A stretch of 26,612 nucleotides of DNA from Planctomycetales bacterium (GTDB lineage: Bacteria > Planctomycetota > Phycisphaerae > SM23-33), in NCBI GenBank assembly GCA_030592655.1, contig JAUVIQ010000015.1, positions 1 through 26,612 of the forward strand, read 5' to 3'. The translations under genes were made by a program, and so were the position numbers. The notes below the pieces were generated by a model. The model had not been told where the DNA came from and made no database searches. It worked only from the letters and a program-made list of their open reading frames with translations. Shown in pieces: positions 21,011-26,612 of this stretch. Position 1 is the first letter of the stretch; the number at the start of each line of letters is the position of its first letter.

Positions 21011-22480
21011 ATGGGATTGTGCGAGCAGATAGAACAGATGACGCAACTTGAGGTTTATTCCTCAAGCATCACCGAGGCCGGCGGCGTAACATACTTTCTT
21101 GGTCGGCGGGGAGTGGAGAAATTTGTCGGGTCGGTCGGCGTAAGCGAAATCGTCGGCGAGAATGTCGCTTCGCTGAACGACAAGCCGGTTATTGTCGGTC
21201 CGACAGGCCACGCCAACGCTCTGGCGATACGAGAAGTGCTTCCGTGGACTTCTCCGAAGTGTTTGGGTTTGGTCAAGAGCGTCGGAATGGGCGACCGGCT
21301 GGGGCTGGCGACGCCGGGACACATCCGCGCCGTCGTCGGCAGCGGACTTGGCGTATTCCTCGCCCAGCAGTCAATCCGCGAAATGGCCCGCACGAAGCGG
21401 ACGCCCGACGACGTGATGGATTCAGCCACGTGGGGCGTCCTCCAGGAAGGTTTCAAAGACGGCTTCGGGTCCGACGCCGACCATTTGCAAACTTTCGAGG
21501 ACATCGACCGGACAGTCGAAGCCGGTTTTACCATGTTCACAATCGACCCCGGCGCGCACGTCGATGATGCCGCCGATACCGACAGCGCCGACGTACTGGC
21601 TGAAAAAGTCGCAGCCATTCCGTTGTCGGAAATGGATACGGATACCGCCGACCTGACCGGCAGATACGTCGGAAAGACGTTCGACCTGGGCGATGCGAAA
21701 ATCGCGTTTGACGAGGAAATCCTCCTTCGCGCCGCAGCCAAGTACGGTAAGGCCGTCGTCCACGTCGCCGGAATGTATTGCCACCTTGCGGACGTTGCTG
21801 CCGGCCCGTTCGAAGTGGAGGTCTCCGTCGATGAGACCGAAAGCCCCACGTCCCCGGCGGAGCATTTTTTCTTCGCGACCGAACTGAAGCGCCTCGGCGT
21901 CGAGTGGATCGCCCTGGCTCCGCGATTTATCGGGCGGTTCGAGAAGGGCGTAGATTATATCGGCGACGCGGACGAATTCGCAGCCTTGTTCGCCGAGCAC
22001 GTCGCCGTTATGAAAGCGCTCGGGCCGTACCGCATCTCCATCCACTCCGGTTCCGACAAGTTCAGCATTTATCCGATCATCGCCGACCTGGCAGGGAAGT
22101 ACGTTCACGTCAAGACGGCGGGAACAAGTTACCTCGAAGCCCTCCGCGCAATCGCCGCGACGGAGCCGGGGCTGTTCCGCCTGATACTCGACTTCGCACG
22201 CGAACGATACGAGACCGACAAGGCGACGTATCACGTCTCGGCTGACGTGGGCAAGGTCCCGCCGGCCGATTCGGTCAGGCACGACGACCTGCCGGGCCTG
22301 CTGGACGATTTCGACGCTCGCCAGGTGCTGCACGTTACGTTCGGGTCGGTCCTGACAGTTGATGAAGGCGAAAGGTTCGGCAAGCGGATTTACGCCGCAC
22401 TGAAGGCCGACGAAGAGGCGCACTACGCAGCCTTGGAAAAGCATCTTGGACGACACGTAAAACCATTCGTGAAGGAATGA
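21011..22480 (+). CDS. uxaE: Tagaturonate/fructuronate epimerase UxaE
   Basis: 489 residues starting at the ATG at 21011 with AAGGAG upstream. The UxaE family (first characterised in Thermotoga) interconverts D-tagaturonate and D-fructuronate by C4 epimerisation, a step in galacturonate use. Family-like motifs are LVKSVGMGDRLGLATPGH (about 88-105), FLAQQSIREMARTKRTPDDV, ATWGVLQEGFKDGFGSDADH, FTMFTIDPGAHVDD, FEVEVSVDETESPTSPAEHF, YRISIHSGSDKFSIYPIIAD, HVKTAGTSYLEALR and VLHVTFGSVL. Conserved His and Asp residues in these are likely metal ligands. Cytoplasmic. It follows the Gfo/Idh gene by 16 bp, and the next gene starts 4 bp after its stop, so these form an operon. The remaining uronate enzymes (UxaC, UxuB, UxaB) are not in the window. 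Confidence 0.88.
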   Translation: MGLCEQIEQMTQLEVYSSSITEAGGVTYFLGRRGVEKFVGSVGVSEIVGENVASLNDKPVIVGPTGHANALAIREVLPWTSPKCLGLVKSVGMGDRLGLATPGHIRAVVGSGLGVFLAQQSIREMARTKRTPDDVMDSATWGVLQEGFKDGFGSDADHLQTFEDIDRTVEAGFTMFTIDPGAHVDDAADTDSADVLAEKVAAIPLSEMDTDTADLTGRYVGKTFDLGDAKIAFDEEILLRAAAKYGKAVVHVAGMYCHLADVAAGPFEVEVSVDETESPTSPAEHFFFATELKRLGVEWIALAPRFIGRFEKGVDYIGDADEFAALFAEHVAVMKALGPYRISIHSGSDKFSIYPIIADLAGKYVHVKTAGTSYLEALRAIAATEPGLFRLILDFARERYETDKATYHVSADVGKVPPADSVRHDDLPGLLDDFDARQVLHVTFGSVLTVDEGERFGKRIYAALKADEEAHYAALEKHLGRHVKPFVKE

Positions 22481-22484
22481 TTCG

Positions 22485-22766
22485 ATGGATGAACACTCAT
22501 ATTCATGGAAAGAAGAACCGGGGTGGAAAACATTTTTGTGGGTAACGATGTCTGCGGGTATAACAGCGTCGGTATATATCTTTCGCTATCCACCCAGGGG
22601 ATTTTATCTCGTTGGTTTAGGGTTTATCGCGATATTGGTTGCGCTGGGCGGTTTCCTGCTTTACCTGGGATGCCTCAAGAATGAAATCATCGACGCACTA
22701 AGACAGTCAAAACGCACCGGTGCCGGTCAAAAGCCCCACGCCGAACCAGAAAAAGAACAAAAGTAG
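22485..22766 (+). CDS. Small membrane protein
   Basis: 93 residues from the ATG at 22485. GAAGGA lies 8 nt upstream, overlapping the uxaE end, so translation is probably coupled. It has two hydrophobic segments (about 15-34 and 38-64), an aromatic N-terminus (SYSWKEEPGWKTFLWV) and a charged C-terminal tail (KRTGAGQKPHAEPEKEQK) probably in the cytoplasm. I do not recognise the family. Its placement suggests accompaniment of the uronate enzymes but nothing more can be said. Confidence 0.6.
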   Translation: MDEHSYSWKEEPGWKTFLWVTMSAGITASVYIFRYPPRGFYLVGLGFIAILVALGGFLLYLGCLKNEIIDALRQSKRTGAGQKPHAEPEKEQK

Positions 22767-22889
22767 GATTCAGGAAAAACAATCGTAAATTGAATCAATA
22801 AATGTTGTCGAGGACAAAATACAAGGACGGGCAGGTCCGCAGGACGCCTTGCGGCGCTTGCCTGCGTGTTCACGCGAAATTTTACAACC

Positions 22890-23267
22890 ATGACATCGAA
22901 AAAAACAAAAACGAAAACGCAGAAACGCGCCCGAAATCGCACACTTTCCAAATGCGACGATTGTCCAGCCAAGTGCTGCCATGACTTGGTGATGCACATC
23001 ACCAAGCCACGGACGCGCGACGACATCGACGAACTGAAGTGGGAGTTGCAGTACGATACGGTCCGCGTCTTTATCCGAAATTATCGGTGGCATCGGATAA
23101 TCCAGGGCCGGTGCATGTACCTCGACGAGCACAACTTCTGCACGATTTACGACCGCCGCCCGAAACGCTGCCGGGAGCACAATCCGCCCGATTGCGAACA
23201 CTACGGCGAATTCTACGACGTGATGATCTCCACGCCCGAAGAACTCGACGAACATCTCGGAAAATAA
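22890..23267 (+). CDS. YkgJ-type cysteine-cluster protein
   Basis: 125 residues from the ATG at 22890; a GTG at 22866 is an alternative and neither has a clear ribosome site. The N-terminus is very basic (TSKKTKTKTQKRARNRT). The cluster CDDCPAKCC (22-30) and CMYLDEHNFCTIYDRRPKRC followed by C at PPDC match the CxxCxxxCC family, predicted to chelate Zn or Fe-S (PF03692). The function is unknown for the family as a whole; some members support flagellar or membrane protein methylation. It converges with the next gene with only 4 bp between stops and no visible terminator. The 123 bp upstream contain a GC-rich inverted patch (GGGCAGG...GCCTGC) at 22829-22865. Confidence 0.82.
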   Translation: MTSKKTKTKTQKRARNRTLSKCDDCPAKCCHDLVMHITKPRTRDDIDELKWELQYDTVRVFIRNYRWHRIIQGRCMYLDEHNFCTIYDRRPKRCREHNPPDCEHYGEFYDVMISTPEELDEHLGK

Positions 23268-23271
23268 ACAA

Positions 23272-24489
23272 TCAATTTGTATCCGAGGTTTTTGTGGGTG
23301 TCGGCGGCGGTGTCAGTATTTCCGACATCAGTGATTTTTGCGCGCGAGGCAGCATCATCATCGCCACCACCAGCGCACCGATAGCCTCGATTGTAAGAAG
23401 CACGCCTTGGGCGACGGGATATACGGCCGACGCCAGCGTTATTGCCATAATAGAGCCTGCCAGGAGAACCACTCCGCCGATACCGAGTTTCAGTCCGAAC
23501 AGCGTAATCGCCCTCGCAGCGATAATAATCAGCACCAGCGCCCCGGCGGCGAATATCGATGTCGTCAACGAGAGAAATTCCTGACCGAAGTACATCAGCG
23601 GATATGCGCCGGTGAACGCCCCGGCTATCAGAAGCAGCATCCACTTATCGAGTTTATCGGGTCGATAGGCCATTCCCAGAAGCGCCACGAGTACGCCGAA
23701 GATTAATATGCTGACATGCCCCAGCCATACCAGTTCGCCCAGGCGGTCCATCGGCGCGATTCCCAACACGTCCAGGGCAATGGGTCTGCCGAGCATCAGA
23801 CGATTGTACTTCCAGGTATAAACAGTCTTTCCTGCATGTCGTTTCAGGTTGTTAGGCTGGAGCGATAATTCCAGCATACGGATGTCGGATTTGTTTGCGG
23901 TGAGTTTGGTTTCAAACTTGTCGATTATCTTGCCCGGCGGTGTGTGGAGCGTGTATATGCCCTTGCCTACGGCGGAGTACTCTATGGTAATCGGCGACGG
24001 CTTATTTTTGTCGAGGCGTCCGAACCAGACCAGGGTTTCGTTCCGAAGGAAGACGTCCTCGTTGGGCTCGCCGTTCACGGTAACGTTCAGTTCCGCCAGT
24101 GAGATAATCTGCGGTGGAAGCGGAAGGTGGATTTCACATTCGTTTTGCGTTTCTGTCGGGCTGGTCGCTTCGATTTTGGCTGAGAATGAGGCCTCGTATA
24201 TCGACTCTGGTTCTTCCGTTCCGACGCTGAGCTTTGGCGTCAACTCAATGTCGGCGATGAAGGATTTTACACGCGCAAACGGACGGGATGGTTTACCGGC
24301 TTCTGCTTTATCCATCACCTCGTTATTGACGCCGAAATCATGGTACGCTTCGGACCTCATCATGGCTTGCTTGGCCAATTCCTTTGACCGGCTAAGGGTC
24401 GGAAGGAGCACCGACGCCAACCCCACCAGAACCAGCACAACTACGATTAACTCAATAAGTTTGATTCCCGCTCGTTTGGAGGAAGCCAT
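23272..24489 (-). CDS. Polytopic membrane protein with a prepilin-type N-terminus
   Basis: 405 residues with AAAGGAG 6 nt upstream of the ATG at 24489. The first 29 residues (MASSKRAG, then IKLIELIVVVLVLVGLA) match a type IV prepilin signal: basic leader, Gly at -1 and Glu at +5. Position +1 is Ile instead of the usual Phe. Residues 40-250 are a beta-rich extracytoplasmic region (ECEIHLPLPPQIISLAELNV, SPITIEYSAVGKGIYTLHTP). Residues 252-380 form about five helices (VWLGHVSILIFGVLVALLGM, KWMLLLIAGAFTGAYPLMYF, SIFAAGALVLIIIAARAITL). A Pro/Thr-rich tail follows. This order (one helix, periplasmic domain, helical bundle) recalls CreD-like inner-membrane proteins. Whether the prepilin-like start is cleaved is unknown. 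Confidence 0.75.
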   Translation of the reverse strand: MASSKRAGIKLIELIVVVLVLVGLASVLLPTLSRSKELAKQAMMRSEAYHDFGVNNEVMDKAEAGKPSRPFARVKSFIADIELTPKLSVGTEEPESIYEASFSAKIEATSPTETQNECEIHLPLPPQIISLAELNVTVNGEPNEDVFLRNETLVWFGRLDKNKPSPITIEYSAVGKGIYTLHTPPGKIIDKFETKLTANKSDIRMLELSLQPNNLKRHAGKTVYTWKYNRLMLGRPIALDVLGIAPMDRLGELVWLGHVSILIFGVLVALLGMAYRPDKLDKWMLLLIAGAFTGAYPLMYFGQEFLSLTTSIFAAGALVLIIIAARAITLFGLKLGIGGVVLLAGSIMAITLASAVYPVAQGVLLTIEAIGALVVAMMMLPRAQKSLMSEILTPPPTPTKTSDTN

Positions 24490-24612
24490 ATTTGTCTCCT
24501 TTTATTCGGTGTCTCGGAGGATTCTATTACTTTCGGCAAACATGCTACTGTAACTTTGACGTGCGGAATAGGCATTTGTTCCAGACTACAAACACCTCGG
24601 ACGAAAAAAAGT

Positions 24613-25224
24613 CTAAAGATTTTTCTCGCTACGAAATCGGCGGACGTTTTTTTCGGTTCCGACGATAAGGCTGACGGCTGTGCGGATGATGATTTTCAGG
24701 TCCATCATCAGCGTTCGGCGCTCGACGTAATAAACGTCCCATTCGATTCGCTCCGGCCAGGTCAGGCCTGTCCCGCCGTTGACCTGCGCCAGTCCCGTGA
24801 TTCCGGGACGGGCGGCAAGCCGGCGTCGCTCGAATTCGCCGTACCGGGCAACCTGTTCCGGGACGGTGGGCCTGGGGCCTACAAGCGACATGTGGCCAGC
24901 CAGCACGTTGAACAACTGCGGCAGTTCGTCGAGTTTGAATTTTCGCAGGAAATGTCCGACGGGCGTAACGGCCTCATGGGTGTCGGCGATTACGATTGTC
25001 GGGTCCGGGTCGTGAACGTGGTCTGCCCGCATCGTGCGGAACTTTACCATTCGAAATAGACGCCCATCCCTGCCGGCGCGGCCCTGGACGAAGAACCCGC
25101 CACCTCTACTCGTGAACCGCACCAGCAGGTAAAAAATCAGCATAAACGGACTCAAAACCGCCAGCCACACAACCGCAGCCGCAAAATCAAAGCCTCGCTT
25201 GCTAATTTCGTAACTTCGCTTCAT
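24613..25224 (-). CDS. Polyprenyl-phosphate sugar-1-phosphate transferase (PglC/WcaJ catalytic domain type)
   Basis: 203 residues from the ATG at 25224; a TTG at 25236 is possible. The N-terminal reentrant or transmembrane helix is GFDFAAAVVWLAVLSPFMLI. The catalytic domain follows: KFRTM (61-65), the Asp-Glu dyad in KLDELPQL (D99, E100), SLVGPRP (113-119) and RPGITGLAQVNG (139-150). It transfers a sugar 1-phosphate from a nucleotide sugar to undecaprenyl phosphate, the first step in building surface glycans or exopolysaccharide, on the cytoplasmic membrane face. It is the minimal catalytic unit without the N-terminal four-helix domain of WbaP. The nearest neighbours do not include other glycan genes. 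Confidence 0.93.
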   Translation of the reverse strand: MKRSYEISKRGFDFAAAVVWLAVLSPFMLIFYLLVRFTSRGGGFFVQGRAGRDGRLFRMVKFRTMRADHVHDPDPTIVIADTHEAVTPVGHFLRKFKLDELPQLFNVLAGHMSLVGPRPTVPEQVARYGEFERRRLAARPGITGLAQVNGGTGLTWPERIEWDVYYVERRTLMMDLKIIIRTAVSLIVGTEKNVRRFRSEKNL

Positions 25225-25258
25225 CGGTACGACCAAACCTTTATTGAACCAGTAACAT

Positions 25259-25287
25259 ATAATCTAACAGGTGGGTGGCACGGTCAA
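25259..25287 (-). promoter_or_regulatory. Candidate promoter of the sugar transferase, -35 within a hairpin repeat
   Basis: On the - strand TTGACC (25282-25287), 17-nt spacer and GATTAT (25259-25264), 34 nt before the ATG. The -35 is in the arm of the inverted repeat at 25272-25368, so the repeat may have brought or may affect the promoter. The -10 is only a four-of-six match. Confidence 0.35.
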
Positions 25288-25368
25288 GCGGAACGAAGTG
25301 GAGCTTGGCCGTGTTGGCGTCCACCACGGCCAAGTTTCCGCTTCGCTCCAACTTGACCGTGCCACCCA
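25272..25368. repeat. Large inverted repeat (dispersed family shared with the left end)
   Basis: The left arm (25272-25313) reads TGGGTGGCACGGTCAAGCGG then AACGAAGTGGAGCTTGGCCGTG. The right arm (25325-25368) is its imperfect complement, CACGGCCAAGTTTCCGCTTC then GCTCCAACTTGACCGTGCCACCCA, around an 11-nt loop. It could form a stem of about 42 bp. The core AAGCGGAACGAAGTGGAGC occurs in the repeats at 300-352, so both window ends hold members of one repeat family. Confidence 0.85.
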
Positions 25369-25388
25369 TCAAATCACATGTTACGGAA

Positions 25389-26234
25389 TTAGTGCTTCTT
25401 AACCGACAACGGTTCGGCTGGCGGTTGGGTCTCGTTTCGGATACGGACCTGTTCGGTTACGTTTTCGACCATTTCCGTCATCGCCCTGGCGATGGTTGGA
25501 TTCTGTGCTTCGTCGAAATCCTCTTCAGCGTCGCCGACGTCGGTATTGACCCGCATTGTCAGGTTCATCGGTATCTCACCCAGCAGCGGCAGGGCGGCAT
25601 CCCCGGCCGCTTTTCGCGCACCGCCGCGTCCGAAGATGTCGTGTTCTGCCTTGCAGGCGGGGCAGACGAAATAACTCATATTCTCGACCACGCCGAGGAC
25701 GTGAATCCCCAGTTTCTGATACATCTGTGCCGCTCGCATCGCGTCGTTAATCGCCACCGCCTGCGGCGTCGTTACGATTACCGCTCCGGTAACGCCGACC
25801 GTCTGGGCCAGCGTCAGCGGCGGATCGCCGGTACCCGGCGGGAGGTCCACGATAAGATAATCCAACTCGCCCCAATCAACATCGGTCAGGAACTGCTTTA
25901 TCGCGCCGTGAACCATAGGCCCGCGCCAGATCATAGCGGCGTCCGGCGGGATGAAATTTGCCATCGAGATAACCTTCAGGCCGAAGGCGTCGAACGGGGC
26001 AATTTGCTTTTCGCCGACCATTACAGGTTCAGCCCCTTCGATGCCTGTCATCATCGCGATTGAAGGGCCGTAGATGTCGCAGTCCATCAACCCGACGGAC
26101 GCACCGGCCCGGCGAAGCCCGACGGCAAGGTGGACCGAAATCGTGCTCTTACCGACGCCGCCTTTGCCCGCGCCGACGGCGATGATATTCTTCAAACCCG
26201 AAAGGACACGTTCCGATTCTTTCATCTGATTCAT
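25389..26234 (-). CDS. mrp: Mrp/NBP35-type P-loop ATPase (Fe-S cluster carrier)
   Basis: 281 residues from the ATG at 26234 (AAAAAGG upstream); an upstream ATG at 26261 lies inside the preceding gene. The deviant Walker A, GAGKGGVGKSTISVHLA (21-37), has both lysines. The switch segments are DCDIYGPS (51-58) and DLPPGTGD (130-137). The C191-x2-C194 pair (YFVCPACKAEHDIFG) is conserved in Mrp/ApbC/NBP35 for bridging an Fe-S cluster in a homodimer. There is no N-terminal MIP18 (DUF59) domain; this is the short form common in anaerobes. The role is delivery of Fe-S clusters to client proteins in the cytoplasm. It lies 4 bp after the DsbD-like gene and is probably co-transcribed. Confidence 0.93.
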   Translation of the reverse strand: MNQMKESERVLSGLKNIIAVGAGKGGVGKSTISVHLAVGLRRAGASVGLMDCDIYGPSIAMMTGIEGAEPVMVGEKQIAPFDAFGLKVISMANFIPPDAAMIWRGPMVHGAIKQFLTDVDWGELDYLIVDLPPGTGDPPLTLAQTVGVTGAVIVTTPQAVAINDAMRAAQMYQKLGIHVLGVVENMSYFVCPACKAEHDIFGRGGARKAAGDAALPLLGEIPMNLTMRVNTDVGDAEEDFDEAQNPTIARAMTEMVENVTEQVRIRNETQPPAEPLSVKKH

Positions 26235-26238
26235 AAAC

Positions 26239-26612
26239 TTACCTTTTTCCAATTGCTTCATCCATTTTCTGAATTATAAGTTTCCCGTTCAATCCTTTTC
26301 GCAGGCGGATGGGTTTTGGATTCCCCGGCAGGAATATCACCGTCAGCGGCGGCCCCGGCTCGCGGAGTTTCTCAAAGAGCATCTTGCCAGCGGGCATGTC
26401 CTCGCGTGTAACGTCGCCTTTGAATACGGCTACGTCCCTGGCCTGAAGCGCTTCGGCCAGGTCGGGGTCGTTATAGACCGTCATGTCCAGCACCTTGCAC
26501 TCCGGGCACGTGGTAGCGGTGAATTTTATCAGGACGATTTTACCCTCCTTCCGGGCGAGGGCGATCTCGGCTGGGTCGAAAGGACGCATCTTGACGGCAA
26601 GGGGTTTCGACG
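26239..26612 (-). CDS. DsbD-like thioredoxin domain, C-terminal part (gene runs off the window)
   Basis: The frame is open to the window edge, so this is a 5'-truncated view (at least 124 codons). A Met at 26589 is internal in this reading and lacks a ribosome site. The visible part is a thioredoxin fold: ARKEGKIVLIKFTATTCPEC then KVLDMTVYNDPDLAEAL. The redox motif is C-P-E-C, and the cis-Pro is in GPPLTVIFLPG. The pattern 'xGKxVLxxFTAxxCxxCK' with Asn-Asp-Pro-x-Leu is typical of the C-terminal domain of DsbD and related reductases that pass electrons across the membrane. Whether an N-terminal transmembrane domain exists lies outside the window. Confidence 0.8.
   Translation of the reverse strand, partial: SKPLAVKMRPFDPAEIALARKEGKIVLIKFTATTCPECKVLDMTVYNDPDLAEALQARDVAVFKGDVTREDMPAGKMLFEKLREPGPPLTVIFLPGNPKPIRLRKGLNGKLIIQKMDEAIGKR

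Noticed and set aside
21422..22456. Leftward open frame (344 codons) opposite uxaE
   Set aside because: The + strand encodes a recognisable UxaE along its whole length; the opposite frame is a by-product of GC-rich codon usage.

Overview
The window looks like a chromosomal piece of a Planctomycetota bacterium, probably of the Phycisphaerae type. This is inferred from gene content: a long composite sigma factor, an ExbB/ExbD-VWA-TPR locus, secreted TPR proteins with a small beta module, and a Gfo/Idh plus UxaE sugar-acid cluster. No rRNA or other phylogenetic marker is present, so the placement is an inference.

Layout. 1-569 is non-coding and made of repeats (a 108-bp direct repeat plus inverted, GA-rich short-period arms). 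570-2122 holds three small leftward genes of unknown function (membrane protein, small soluble protein, winged-helix-like protein) with palindromes between them. 2123-2595 is AT-rich and non-coding. 2596-4317 is a sigma-70 family factor with a long N-terminal extension. 4590-16702 is a leftward block of ten genes: lipoprotein, membrane-anchored protein, TPR protein, tRNA-Cys, large TPR protein, two exbD, exbB, a further TPR protein and two VWA proteins. It ends in a good intrinsic terminator at 4527-4559, although the last gene also has its own promoter. From 17151 the sense strand switches: tRNA-Leu(UAG), a tandem hairpin leader, gnd, a small membrane protein, an orphan hicB with a hicA scar, a Gfo/Idh oxidoreductase, uxaE, a small membrane protein and a YkgJ-type cysteine-cluster protein. 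The right end is leftward again: a prepilin-like polytopic membrane protein, an initiating sugar-phosphate transferase, an Mrp-type P-loop ATPase, and the C-terminal thioredoxin part of a DsbD-like protein that runs off the window.

The most interesting system is the ExbB-ExbD-ExbD-TPR-VWA-VWA locus. Both VWA proteins have a single transmembrane helix containing S-x3-H (SLFFH), the signature of the TonB and TolA helices that dock on ExbBD and TolQR. They carry an intact MIDAS-type VWA domain outside the membrane instead of a TonB C-terminal domain. I infer a proton-motive-force-driven machine in which VWA proteins replace TonB/TolA and TPR proteins act as envelope partners.

The second theme is a set of intergenic hairpins or arrays whose arms are built of short units (about 5, 7 or 9 bp). 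They sit almost exclusively between genes, several of them inside the Exb/VWA block, and may tune mRNA ends or processing.
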